Part shown: one piece after another, positions 1-10,204 of the stretch | How positions within the stretch are numbered: the stretch's first letter is position 1 | Layout of the letters: each line of letters begins with the position of its first letter | NCBI GenBank assembly: GCA_903813345.2 | Contig: CAIIXF020000010.1 | Location: 2,907,169 to 2,971,168, forward strand | Direction of reading: 5' to 3' | Origin: Owenia fusiformis | Taxonomy: Eukaryota; Annelida; Polychaeta; Sabellida; Oweniidae | Length of the DNA stretch: 64,000 nt | Program-made: the position numbers and the translations under genes | Notes under the pieces: generated by a model | Databases searched by the model: none | What the model saw: only the letters and a program-made list of their open reading frames with translations | What the model was told of the DNA's origin: nothing

Positions 1-895
1 TAATTATAGCTGCTGCCAGTAATTCTAAATAGCAGTTGTGGCAAGTATTTCTTAATTATAGCTGCTGCCAGTAATTCTAAATAGCAGTTGTGGCAAGTAT
101 TTCTTAATTATAGCTGCTGCCAGTAATTCTAAATAGCAGTTGTGGCAAGTAATTCTTAATTATAGCTGCTGCCAGTAATTCTAAATAGCAGTTGTGGCAA
201 GTATTTCTTAATTATAGCTGCTGCCAGTAATTCTAAATAGCAGTTGTGGCAAGTATTTCTTAATTATAGCTGCTGCCAGTAATTCTAAATAGCAGTTGTG
301 GCAAGTATTTCTTAATTATAGCTGCTGCCAGTAATTCTAAATAGCAGTTGTGGCAAGTATTTCTTAATTATAGCTGCTGCCAGTAATTCTAAATAGCAGT
401 TGTGGCAAGTATTTCTTAATTATAGCTGCTGCCAGTAATTCTAAATAGCAGTTGTGGCAAGTATTTCTTAATTATAGCTGCTGCCAGTAATTCTAAATAG
501 CAGTTGTGGCAAGTATTTCTTAATTATAGCTGCTGCCAGTAATTCTAAATAGCAGTTGTGGCCAGTATTTCTTAATTGTAGCTGTTGCCAGTAATTCTTA
601 ATAGCAGTTGTGGCAAGTATTTCTTAATTATAGCTGCTGCCAGTAATTCTAAATAGCGGTTGTGGCCAGTATTTGTTAATTGTAGCTGTTGCCAGTAATT
701 CTTAATAGCAGTTGTGGCAAGTATTTCTTAATTATAGCTGCTGCCAGTAATTCTAAATAGCGGTTGTGGCCAGTATTTGTTAATCACAGCTGCTGCCAGT
801 AATTCTAAATAGCAGCTGTGGCCAGTATTTCTTAATTATAGCTGCTGCCAGTAATTCTAAATAGCAGTTGTGGCAAGTATTTCTTAATAACAGCT
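1..895. repeat. 52-bp tandem satellite in NDUFS2 intron 3
   Basis: About 17 head-to-tail copies of a 52-bp unit beginning TAATTATAGCTGCTGCCAGT. Copies 1 to ~10 are nearly identical; copies between about 560 and 840 carry shared changes (AATTGTAGCTGTTGCC, CGGTTGTGGCC), so that part formed from an older variant. The array stops about ten bases short of the NDUFS2 exon 3 splice donor. The window begins inside the array, so its full length is unknown. Confidence 0.97.
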
Positions 896-901
896 TCTTA
901 C

Positions 902-1011
902 CTCTCCATCTAGGGTAAGAACAAGCCTTAGTACACCATGAGCAGCAGGATGCTGAGGTCCAAAGTTTAGTGTGATGTTCTGGACTTTCTTTTCCCTTTG
1001 GAGAGCATTCA
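902..1011 (-). CDS. NDUFS2: NDUFS2 exon 3 (gene continues beyond left edge)
   Basis: Third coding exon of NDUFS2. Acceptor TTTTGTAG precedes 1011. The exon reads [20 protein letters not shown] and continues [16 protein letters not shown], the hallmark [11 protein letters not shown] segment of the 49 kDa / NuoD family, which lines the quinone pocket near the N2 cluster. The donor GAG|GTAAGA is at 901 in phase 0. The rest of the gene (about 350 residues in typical homologues) must lie left of base 1. The 52-bp satellite array begins about ten bases inside the following intron. The three exons in this window give the first ~107 residues. Confidence 0.95.
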
Positions 1012-1254
1012 CTACAAAACAGAATACAGAATTTTTTAGGATTATAAAGATAGTCTGTGAATGTTTTCGAGAAACAGGACATTATATTTTAAATATATAA
1101 TTTATAAATATGCAATATATAGTCTTGTATCAAGCCTCTGGTTTATATCAAGAAGCTACAAATGTGTGTATGATAATAAAATAGTCGAGGGGGTCTTAAT
1201 ACATGACTATGCAGTATTATACGAGTACATATGTAGATGAAATTCATTTCATAC

Positions 1255-1361
1255 CATTTAGTGCATTTGGTTTCCATTTAGATGTCACTTCATCTGGGAA
1301 CATGACAGCCCCCTCAAACTGCTTCATATAGTCCGCATCAGGCTTCCATTGTTTAGCTCCT
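1255..1361 (-). CDS. NDUFS2: NDUFS2 exon 2
   Basis: Coding exon of complex I subunit NDUFS2, too short to stand out as an ORF. Acceptor TTTACAG precedes 1361. The exon encodes 35 full codons containing KQWKPDADYMKQFEGAVMFP and then KWKPNALN, matching the mature N-terminus of the animal 49 kDa subunit (pattern RQWxPD...QFxGAVMYP...WKP). The donor is G|GTATGA at 1254 in phase 1. Joining to the next exon makes a Val codon and reads on without a break. The intron to exon 3 is only 243 bp. Confidence 0.9.
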
Positions 1362-1528
1362 CTGTAAATATATAAACAAGTTTTCCATAAAACTTTTTAA
1401 TAATAACTTTTCTGAAAGGATATCTTCATCTCATATTTTCAAATCTGATGGAAACTGTTTTTCTCTCATTCTATCATATTATGGAATAAACATTGACATT
1501 CACTGAGCTTTACGGCTGGTTGGTGATT

Positions 1529-2724
1529 AAAACCAGAACAACGGCAACACCAAAGCATAGCGAATCCCATCGAACAGCCATGGATGGCATTTTTGCAAAA
1601 AAAGTATATAGCAAAAATGGCAGGCATTTTTCAAAATGGCCACCTTCTACCAAAAGTGTCATTAGACCATTTGCCATACTTATAGTATTCACATACCAAA
1701 TATGAACAAAATCGCTCCACTACTTTTCGAGTTATAGTAAAATACGTTAAAATGGCGGCCATTTTTCAAAATGGCCGCCTTCTACCATAAGTGTCATTAG
1801 ACAGTGTGCCATGCTTACAGTATTCACATACCAAATATGAACAAAATCGCTTAGCTACTTTTCGAATTATTATAAAATACATGAAAATGGCGGCCATTTT
1901 TCAAATTTTTTTTCAAAATGGCCACCTTATACCAAAAGTGTCTTTAGACAGTGTGCAATGTTTACAGTATTCACATACCAAATATGAACAAAATCGCTCC
2001 ACTACTTTTCGAGTTATAGTAAAATACGTTAAAATGGCAGCCATTTTGAAAAATGGCCGCCTTCTACCAAAATTGTCATTAGACAGTGTGCCATCCTTAT
2101 AGTATTCACATACCAAATATGAACAAAATCGCTTCACTACTTTTCGAGTTATAGTAAAATAGGTTAAAACGGCGGCTATTTTTCAAAATGGCAGCCATTT
2201 TTTAAAATGGCCACCTTATACCAAAAGTGTCTTTAGACAGTGTGCAATGTTTACAGTATTCACATACCAAATATGAACAAAATCGCTCCACTACTTTTCG
2301 AGTTACAGCAAAAATCGTAAAATAACGAGTAAAGGCCGCCATTTTTCAAGATGGCTGCCATGTGCTTCTTTAATATCTACATTTCCAGCTTTATTAATGT
2401 CCTATATAATTTTTTTACATCTAAAACATATTGCTATTACAGTTTTACATATTGCACCTAAATTACTGTAAATTCGGCACTAAAATGGCCGCCATTTTGA
2501 AATGAGCGGCCATTTTGAAAATTGGCTTTCGAGCAGAACTTCTACCCCCATAGGGTATATGTGTACAAAATATGAACAAAATCGGGCCAACGGTATTTGA
2601 GTTATTGCCCGGACGGACGGACGGACGTACGTACGTACGTACGTACGGATGGACGGACGGACGGACAGACGGACGGACGGAGGCGTTCCCTATAGCCCTC
2701 CGAACTTCGTTCGATGGGATAATA
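1529..2724 (-). repeat. GGCGGCCATTTT-type dispersed element, copy A
   Basis: Minus-strand copy of a ~1.0-1.4 kb element that also occurs at 33178-34188 and 49731-51100 on the plus strand. Read on the minus strand it runs from TTATCCCATCGAACGAAGTT through a GACG/GTAC simple repeat (about 2610-2690), then several ~150-200 bp tandem blocks, to GCCGTTGTTCTGGTTTT. Each block holds a palindromic AAAATGGCGGCCATTTT and a conserved stretch ATGAACAAAATCGCTCCACT. Both ends carry ATCCCATCGAAC in opposite orientation, a possible short terminal inverted repeat. No protein-coding capacity is visible. Confidence 0.85.
2605..2690. repeat. GGAC/GTAC microsatellite
   Basis: Runs of GGAC switching to GTAC (five copies) and back, near one end of copy A of the GGCGGCCATTTT element. 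Copies B and C have shorter GTCC runs at the same relative place, so it belongs to the element. Confidence 0.9.
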
Positions 2725-3058
2725 AAGATGACGAGTGTAAACTGAAAGTAAAAAGGATGATGACGGTTAATAATAGCGGTAGGAGGTATATTGTTGTTGA
2801 TATTGCATAGCTAAGGTTTTTTGAGTACCGATATTGAAATTGATTGCCAATATCGGAAAATGAATCCCAAGGGAAATTTAAATCAACGTATCTAAAACCT
2901 GCATTCAATTCTGTTGACCAAAGCTATGCTAATGACTTTTTTCCTTATGTGCATTGGTTTTGGTACATTGGATAATTACGCAGAATTTGATACTCCGACG
3001 CCATTTTCAATAGCTTTTCCTCCTAGCGTTATGGGACTTCAAACAGAGGTCTACTGCT

Positions 3059-3521
3059 TGTTACAGTGTTAAAAAGGCAAGAACTTAACTTCAATATATA
3101 AGTGTTACCTGATGAATGAGACCCTCAAGTGCTTTCCAAATGGTAGTAAATGAACTCCAATGTAACTACATCAGCTTAACTTTCCGTCCAATCAACAATA
3201 AGTTTTTGAGCCCAGATGTTCGCATTTTATTTAGCTCTCATAAAATGAACGAACAAACATTCCATTTTCACACATGTTCGGTAATATAACGTATCATAAT
3301 TTCCGTAAAATGACAAGGCACTCGGAACATTTTTGGGAATTTTTTCAGTTCGATTACATTTCTTGTATAACTGTACTTATTGTTGGTCGGACGGAAAGAT
3401 AGGCTAATGTAGATACATAAGAGTTCATTTACTACCATTTGGAAGGCACATGAGGGTCCCATTCATCAGGTAACACTTATATGTCGAAGTTAAGTTCTTG
3501 CCTTTTTAACACTGTTACAAG
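3059..3521. repeat. Foldback element, ~145-bp arms
   Basis: Bases 3059-3203 and 3374-3521 are imperfect inverted copies, both containing TTGTTACAGTGTTAAAAAGG in opposite directions followed by a shared stretch ending near CAACAATAAGT. The ~170-bp spacer has no ORF. The right arm overlaps the start of the larger inverted-repeat element at 3480-6277, so the two are nested or compound. Confidence 0.8.
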
Positions 3522-6277
3522 GAGTATTATGTTTTTATCACAGGGGCTTGTCTCGAGGGTCGGGCAAGCCCCCCGATGAGTGTGTACTGCTTATTAAGAG
3601 TATAAGGGAGGTCGATTTTGATGCTTCCTGAAATTTGTAGAAAATGATTGTTAGATATATCCAGTAAAAATATATGGAATCCTTTCAACAATCGACATGC
3701 TGATTCAAACAATACTACAGAGTAAAGTTACCCAAAATGGTAGCAATCCATCCACGTGTTGCTGAAAATCTGAAGAATATGTAAAGAAGTGATAAAAAAG
3801 ATGAAACCGACAATTTTTACCTCAAAATTATTAGCTCCAGAGTCGATTTCTTCCTCAAGACACGTCCACTGTTAAAAATCGGTAGTTCCTAGAGTTCTTT
3901 AGTTCCTTAGGTTCATTCCTGTATATTATTTTTAACGAAGGACAGCCTATAATGACTGCTATACACAAAAAGCTGCATTAAATTATCGTTTCGAAACTGA
4001 AAGTTGAAAAAATGGCGACTATCCCTTGTTCCATGCGCAATTGCGTTCAATCCAGGAATTTGATTAGTTCATATTATATGAACGCATGCGCAATAACTAC
4101 ATATTTTTCTAGATAGATCTCATTATTTCACAGCAGTCCCCTCCCATGATGCACCTTATATTGCGGGAATATTTTCCTTTAGTGATAAAACAAATAACTC
4201 TCATCTTCGAAATATGTTTTCCGTTCCTTAGCAATAATCTTTCATCTGATACCGAACCAACCGCCAAAAGTAATTTGAATCGTTCTGAATCTTGGAAATG
4301 AAGTACTTTCATTTTTGCGCATGCGCATAGAACAAGGGATATTCGGCCATTTTTCAACTTTCAGTTTCGAAACGATAATTTCATGCATCTTTTTGCGTAT
4401 AGCAGTCGTAATAGGCTATCCTGCTACCTGATTTCACATTTTGCTTCAAAAACTTCGTGGCCGGGAGCAAATGCCTGCTACCTCAAATTTACGCAATGAA
4501 TCTCATGTATTTCAACCCTTCTATTGCATAGAATCAATGGAACTTACCACTCCCGGTATTTTTTCATTTTTTCATCGCGTTTCCGATAGCGATAAACAAC
4601 CTCAACGCTGATTGGTTGATGCGGATCCCAAAATGAAACAAAATAAGACAACATCACTGATTGGACTTTACTCGCTTTAGCGAAACAGAATTTCTTGCCG
4701 AAAAAATGCTGCCTGCACGAAATAACATGTTTCATCGATGAATACACTAAAATTTGTTTCCCCCAATTGGTTTCTGTATAACATGAAATATTGCCGTGGA
4801 TATAAAGTTGAAGATTGCCGAATGTAAAACAGAAACGGCAACATAAAATTCGGAAATATAATTAAGTAATTGAAGATCGATCTTAGTGGGCGATAATATG
4901 GTAGTTGTCTAACGTGTGTCAACTTACTGTAATAGGGTAATTTTCTAACGAGTATAAACTTACTATACTTTAACAAAAATCATAAATAAAATACGATAAA
5001 ATCGAAGCTTTATTCCCCAGCATTACAATTACAATAAAAAGTTAATAATAAAAATGCTGCACTTAAAATACATGCAGTAAATTCTACAAAATATTAAAAG
5101 GATTGTCATGTTAAAAAGTTAAAATGTCAGAAGATATAATCGTATCCAAGTGCTTTGGAAATCCCAGGATTAAAAGTTTTTAATCTCGATATTAAAAGTT
5201 TTTAATCCTGGTATTAATTGTCCTGAGTCTATCGAATGCGGGTATTATGTGAATAAATCACTCAAATTGTCACTCATAATGTCAGGATGTCAGGTTTTCT
5301 GAGTCAGTCAAATGAAGGTGATTAAAATTCAGTTGTAAATCAAAATTATATTAGGGGTGTCAGCTTAGCAATGTTTTATTTGGCTTTACATTTAGGGGTG
5401 TCAGGTCAGCAAACTTTTATTCGGCAATAACAATTTTAATCCAATTCGGAAAATAAAGCACCCAGATTTAATACATGTTATACAGTATACTACCTTTATT
5501 AGGATTAGATGATTCATTCTCCTATTTTCAATGAAAACGTGCGGATTTTGGTCTGAAAAACCACAAATTATTCTCAGACGACTCTTGAACATAAAAATGG
5601 TCGTTTCGTTCAGTGCAAAAAGGCGAGAAATAACCGGGGATTCGTTATAAGACATGATTATTACAGATATTAGTCCTGAAAACAAACACAACATATTACA
5701 GTTCTTCAGTTCAAATAAGCAAGTTAAAATAGGTGTTTTCAAGTAAATATATGACCCTCCATTGGCTACAAAATGGAATTATATACATTAACTTTTGCTA
5801 CTTGTAATAGAATTTGAGGAGCAATTTGCTACCTGATAATGTTTTCTTGGAGCATTTTTGTTGCTACCTGAATATGGGAATTTGCTCCTTGTTTTCAATG
5901 TTTTGGTAGAAGGTAGCAAATCCTTGCTACTGGTAAAAAAAGTTAAGGTCAGACCCTGCACTTCTTTACATATTCTTCAGATTACTCAGCAACATGTGGA
6001 TGGATTGCTACCAGTTTGGGTAACTTTACTCTGTAGTGTTGTTTGAATCAGCATGTCGATTGTTGAAAGGATTCCATATATTTTTACTGGATATATCTAA
6101 CAATCATTTTCTACAAATTTCAGGAAGCATCAAAATCGACCTCCCTTATACTCTTAATAAGCAGTACACACTCATCGGAGGGCTTTCCTGACCCTCGAGA
6201 CAAGCCCCTGTGATAAAAACATGTTATACTCCTTGTAACAGTGTTAAAAAGGCAAGAACTTAACTTCGACATACAAT
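3480..6277. mobile_element. 2.8-kb element with ~310-bp terminal inverted repeats
   Basis: Bases 3480-3791 recur in reverse complement at 5959-6277 with about 95 percent identity by eye. Shared landmarks include TATGTCGAAGTTAAG, CACAGGGGCTTGTCTCGAGG and CTTCAACAATCGACATGCTG... to GAATATGTAAAGAAGTG. The interior shows no transposase, only a nested smaller foldback at 3949-4422 and AT-rich sequence, so this looks non-autonomous. A fragment of the arm (CAAGCCCCTGTGG region) also occurs at 9246-9296. No clear target duplication was identified. Confidence 0.75.
3949..4422. mobile_element. MITE-like element with ~100-bp TIRs (nested)
   Basis: AGGACAGCCTATAATGACTG at the left end matches, in reverse complement, AGGATAGCCTATTACGACTG at the right end. 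Similarity continues about 100 bp inward through ATCGTTTCGAAACTGAAAGT to ATCCCTTGTTC. The element is 474 bp, non-coding, and sits inside the 2.8-kb TIR element. Confidence 0.8.
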
Positions 6278-6384
6278 CTTGAAATTTTCAAACTCTTCCT
6301 GAGAAGTCGTTTTTATTATTTCACATATGCTTGTGCACTGTAATCATTACAAAGACATCAAAGAACAAGGCATTAACATGACAA

Positions 6385-7815
6385 AATGTCACCACCTAAA
6401 ACAATTTGGTCAATTTAAAGCAAGTTGAAAAAATACCTCTCTGACTTTTTTTGACATTGAGAAGGTCATTGAAGGTCAAATGTCAAATGTAAAGTCAGAT
6501 TTGAACTTCTGAGAACATGTAGATTTTGAAAAAAAAATTAAGTAAATTTGAAGCAAGTTGAAAAAAGACCTTTTTGACCTTGAAAAGGTCATTGAAGGTC
6601 AAATGTCAAATCTAAAGTCAGATTTGAACTTCTGAGAACATGTAGATGATTTTGAAAAAAAAATTAAGTAAATTTGAAGCAAGTTGAAAAAAGACCTTTT
6701 TGACCTTGAAGGTCAAAGGTCAAATCTAAAGTCAGATTTGAACTTCTGAGAACTTGTAAAGTCAAATTTGAACTTCTGAAAAGATGTAGATGATTTTGGA
6801 AAAAAAATTTGGTCAATTTGAAGCAAGTTGAAAACAGACCTTTTTGACCTTTTTTGACCTTGAGAAGGGGTCATTAAAGGTGAAATGTCAAATCTAAAGT
6901 CAGATTTGAATTTCTGAGAACATGTAGATGATTTTGAAAAAAAAAATTAGTCAATTTGAAGCAAGTTGAAAAAAGACCTTTTTGACCTTTTTTGACCTTG
7001 AGAAGGTCATTGACGGTCAAATGTCAAATCTTAAGTCAAATCTTAAGTCATATTTGAATTTCTGAGAACATGTAGATGATTTTGAAAAAAAAATTTAGTC
7101 AATTTGAAGCAAGATGAAAAAAATACCTTTTTGACCTTTTTTGACATTGAGAAGGTCATTGAAGGTCAAATGTCAAATCTAAAGTCAGATTTGAATTTCT
7201 GATAACATGTAGATGATTTTGAAAAAAAAATCTAGTCAATTTGAAGCAAGTTGAAAAAAGACCTTTTTGACCTTTTTTGACTTTGAAAAGGTCATTGAAG
7301 GTCAAATGTCAAATCTTAAGTCAAATCTAAAGTCAGATTTGAATTTCTGAGAACACGTAGATGATTTTGAAAATTTTTTTTAGTCAATTTGAAGCAAGTT
7401 GAAAACAGACCTTTTTGACCTTGAGAAGGTCATTGAAGGTCAAATGTCAAATCTTAAGTCAGATTTGAATTTCTGAGAACACGTAGATGATTTTGAAAAA
7501 AAAATTTAGTCAATTTGAAGCAAGTTGAAAACAGACCTTTTTGACCTTGAGAAGGTCATTGAAGGTCAAATGTCAAATCTAAAGTCAGATTTGAAGGTCA
7601 AATGTCAAATCTAAAGTCAAATCTAAAGTGAGATTTGAATTTCTGAGAACATGTAGATGATTTTGAAAAAAAATTTAGTCAATGTGAAGCAAGTTGAAAA
7701 AAGACCTTTTTGACCTTGAGAAGGTCATTGAAGGTCAAATGTCAAATCTAAAGTCAGATTTGAACTTCTGAGAACATGTAGATGATTTAGAAAAAAATTG
7801 AAGTCAATCTAAACA
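6385..7815. repeat. ~120-145-bp tandem array rich in AGGTCA half-sites
   Basis: About ten degenerate tandem units in NDUFS2 intron 1. Each reads GAAGCAAGTTGAAAA...GACCTTTTTGACCTT, then AGAAGGTCATTGAAGGTCAA, then AAATCTAAAGTCAGATTTGAA and an A-rich end with AACATGTAGATGATTTTG. Length differences come from presence or absence of an extra TTTTTTGACC block and extra TCAAATCTAAAG copies. There is no coding potential. Confidence 0.92.
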
Positions 7816-7855
7816 GTATTTGTTATGTTATAGGAAGTTGTAAGAAATTGTTACA

Positions 7856-7958
7856 GACGCCGGACGCCAACCGCCGGACGCCAACCACCAACCGCCGGAC
7901 GCCGTCGCAAAAAAAACGGAGACCATAACAATATGTCACCACTTTTGGTGGTGACATA
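7856..7958. repeat. GGACGCC minisatellite and terminal stem-loop
   Basis: GCCGGACGCCAACCGCCGGA-type short repeats at 7856-7905 are followed by a perfect 11-bp stem-loop (TATGTCACCAC / GTGGTGACATA, 5-nt loop) at 7932-7958. A related GTCACCACC occurs before the tandem array at about 6388. The array and stem-loop probably form one element; its class is not certain. Confidence 0.6.
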
Positions 7959-8078
7959 ACAACAAAAAACTTTAGTTTGAGAAAAAAAGTGTCGTTTAAA
8001 GAATTTGAGAATATTTTTTTTTAGGAGTAGCCCGTGAAAAACTGCTGATTCAAAATATCTGAACATTTCAGAAAATAT

Positions 8079-8777
8079 TAGGGATGGGACGGTTCGTTTC
8101 GGTTCGGTTCGGTTCGGTTTTTCGGATCATCAGCCGTCGGTTCGGTTTTTTCGGTTCGGTTCATTCATTTTAAGGATTTGTATTGATTGACATGATTAGC
8201 TGCTTTGTCTCTGACTTCACTGCTGACTATCACTTTCTTTTAATACAACCAATATAATAACTAATTTATAATCTTCATTTCTTTTGGGAAAACGGGAATT
8301 TGAGATCCAGACGCCATATTTGAATGTATTGTGGGTGCGCACAAAATAATACCCTATATCGAACCTATTTGCGCAAATCTTTGTATCAATTATGCCACGT
8401 TATAACAATATTTTATAGATGGAATTTTATGTTATAGTATTTCATGAACAATACATATTATTTAGAATACACGACTAAAGAATATAGTAATAGGGACCAC
8501 ATGATTGATTACCGAGGGATACGAATACGCGGATACGAAACGAATCTAGTAAACGAGTGAGCTAGCAACAGACAAGACAGACAAGGTAGGGACTAGGAAT
8601 ATCAAAAATGTTGCTGTAAAACAGTGTTTTTAACTGTTTTATTGATACTTGACCAATGAAATATTAATCCGAAAACGATCCGAAAAGCTGATCCGAAAGT
8701 AGGGCCGTGATCCGAAAACCGATCCGAAGGCTATGAACCGCGGTTTTTCGGTATTTCGGTTATCCGTCCCACCCCTA
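8079..8777. mobile_element. Non-autonomous hAT-type DNA transposon
   Basis: Ends TAGGGATGGGACGG and CCGTCCCACCCCTA form a 14-bp terminal inverted repeat with one mismatch, a hAT-family style of terminus. The element is flanked by an 8-bp target duplication GAAAATAT at 8071-8078 and 8778-8785, the size expected for hAT. Subterminal sequence is rich in GGTTCG repeats on the left and CCGAAAACCGATCCG on the right. The 699-bp interior has no transposase. Confidence 0.9.
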
Positions 8778-8785
8778 GAAAATAT

Positions 8786-9245
8786 ACTTCAAACATATAT
8801 CAAAAACGAAGGAGCAACGGAAATTTGAAAAATTACCCGATAAAAAAATTGGGATCAAAATAAGGAAAAAAGTACACTTCTCAAATTGTTTTTTTCTATT
8901 TTTTTTAATTTGTATGAGAGATTTCAAAATTCTAAAGCTCCTTCCATTTTGGGCTATATTAAAGGGATGTTTCAGAGAAATTAGAAAAAAAAATGTTCAG
9001 GGACCTTTGCCGTGCTACTCTTTTTGTCAATTTTTCTGTCACATTTTCAGAGGACTCAAATTCCCATTCCAAAATGTTTACTGTTTCTATTTGCATTACC
9101 ACAGTGACCCTGGTTATATAAATGATAATTGGAACTAAAAAATTGAGAGATTATACTCAAATGCCATGTGCTTCCTGGTTTCGGCCATCTTGGATTTTTT
9201 GATTAAGTTATAAGTTACCTTAAACTCTTTATAACGGTACACCAT
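8786..9245. other. Intron sequence without recognised feature
   Basis: NDUFS2 intron 1. AT-rich sequence with no tandem repeat, inverted repeat or credible exon. The 74-codon ORF at 8914-9138 has biased Phe/Leu composition and no signal of selection. Confidence 0.6.
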
Positions 9246-9401
9246 TATTGGAGGGCTTGCCCGACCCTCCAGACAAGCCCCTGTGGTTTTTATAAAAATG
9301 CTCCGTCACAGCAGACAAATCTTTTGATAGCAGCCAGTGTTTTAGTGTTTCCCATCTTGGCTAGATTCTAGATCTAGTTTATGATCATGAGAGTTGAAAC
9401 T

Positions 9402-9444
9402 GAAAAATTATGAAAACAGAAAATTTCTGTTTTCATAATTTTTC
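9402..9444. repeat. 43-bp near-perfect palindrome
   Basis: Arms of 21 bp (GAAAAATTATGAAAACAGAAA and its exact reverse complement) are separated by a single A. It lies about 120 bp inside NDUFS2 intron 1 from the exon 1 donor. Confidence 0.95.
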
Positions 9445-9561
9445 TGAGCAGTGAGTGAGAAATCAATTTACAAAATTTGCCCTTGAACTAAAGTACAGAT
9501 AATAGAACATCTATGCGTTGGTTCAACTAAATTTTAGTTTGAATGTAAAGCTTGTGTTTAC

Positions 9562-9665
9562 CTGGAAGCTGTAACTACCACAGATCTACCCAATAACTGC
9601 GTTTGAAGCAGGGAAGGTGACGAATGCGGCAACTTTCTTAAAAAAGTTCCGAGGATGGACGACAT
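9562..9665 (-). CDS. NDUFS2: NDUFS2 exon 1 (mitochondrial presequence)
   Basis: First coding exon of the 49 kDa iron-sulfur subunit of mitochondrial respiratory complex I, in the quinone-binding peripheral arm on the matrix side. Reading the minus strand from ATG at 9665 gives 34 codons plus two bases, beginning MSSILGTFLRKLPHSS, rich in Ser, Leu, Arg and Lys and lacking Asp/Glu, as expected of a cleavable mitochondrial targeting peptide. The donor (AG|GTAAAC) at 9561 leaves two bases that complete an Arg codon with the single leading base of the exon at 1361, giving ...VVVTASRGAKQWKPD. Presequences are poorly conserved, so identification rests on the frame-perfect junction and the next exons. 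The start codon lies 196 bp from the divergent RBM42 start. The intron to exon 2 is about 8.2 kb and full of repeats. Confidence 0.85.
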
Positions 9666-9861
9666 TTTGCCAAACAACGTTCCCGTGAGAATTTATTTTA
9701 TGAGAGAATATTTCATAATTATCAGATATCAAGATTGATGTTTTTTACTTATAGTTTCATTTGACTATTCAATCCAAAATAATGCTCAATTTAAGTTCAC
9801 ATCAAGAAAATATTCAATAACTTGAGCTGGTTTTTCCCAGCAAGCATCTGTAAAAAGAAAG
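9666..9861. promoter_or_regulatory. Shared NDUFS2/RBM42 bidirectional promoter region
   Basis: Only 196 bp separate the NDUFS2 ATG (9665, minus) and the RBM42 ATG (9862, plus), so both promoters or 5'UTRs must share this interval unless either gene has an upstream 5'UTR exon. A possible acceptor TTTTTCCCAG at about 9831-9840 would allow such an exon for RBM42. The RBM42 start sits in AAGATGGCGGC, which fits the YY1 consensus often found overlapping starts of housekeeping genes. No TATA box or CpG-rich core was seen. Confidence 0.6.
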
Positions 9862-9914
9862 ATGGCGGCTCACGACGATCAACGTTTTCGGGAAATGCAG
9901 GCTGAAATGAACAG
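9862..9914 (+). CDS. RBM42: RBM42 exon 1
   Basis: Short first coding exon of RNA-binding motif protein 42. ATG at 9862 encodes MAAHDDQRFREMQAEMN plus two bases of an Arg codon, ending at donor CAG|GTAAAT (9915). Splicing to 34700 completes Arg and reads on as FEQEILGPDD, reproducing the family's N-terminal EMxAEMxxFEQE(I/V)LG segment, which strongly supports the pairing even though the exons are 24.8 kb apart. The intron between them contains the giant foldback element. Confidence 0.88.
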
Positions 9915-10204
9915 GTAAATGAAAGTCAATAGCAGTCAAATCGATCATACGTAATACCAAACATAATATCTTTGTCATATCCAAATATCTCAGGAATTTT
10001 TCGTTTATTAATTGAGTTTTTTTCAATTGAGTGAAATTTGTAAAGAAAAATGTACCGGGCGTCGGCGAGTCAGGCTAGCGCGAGACACACTCAAATGCAG
10101 GTTTTTTTCTGGCACAACCGTGGCAATGTTAGCGAAAACTGCAGGAATCTGCCGCAACCGTGGCACGTTATATATTAACATAATTAACATTGTCCCGGTT
10201 ATAC

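Noticed and set aside
780-1082. 100-aa minus-strand ORF
   Set aside because: Wrong frame over NDUFS2 exon 3 and the satellite; the real frame gives [11 protein letters not shown].
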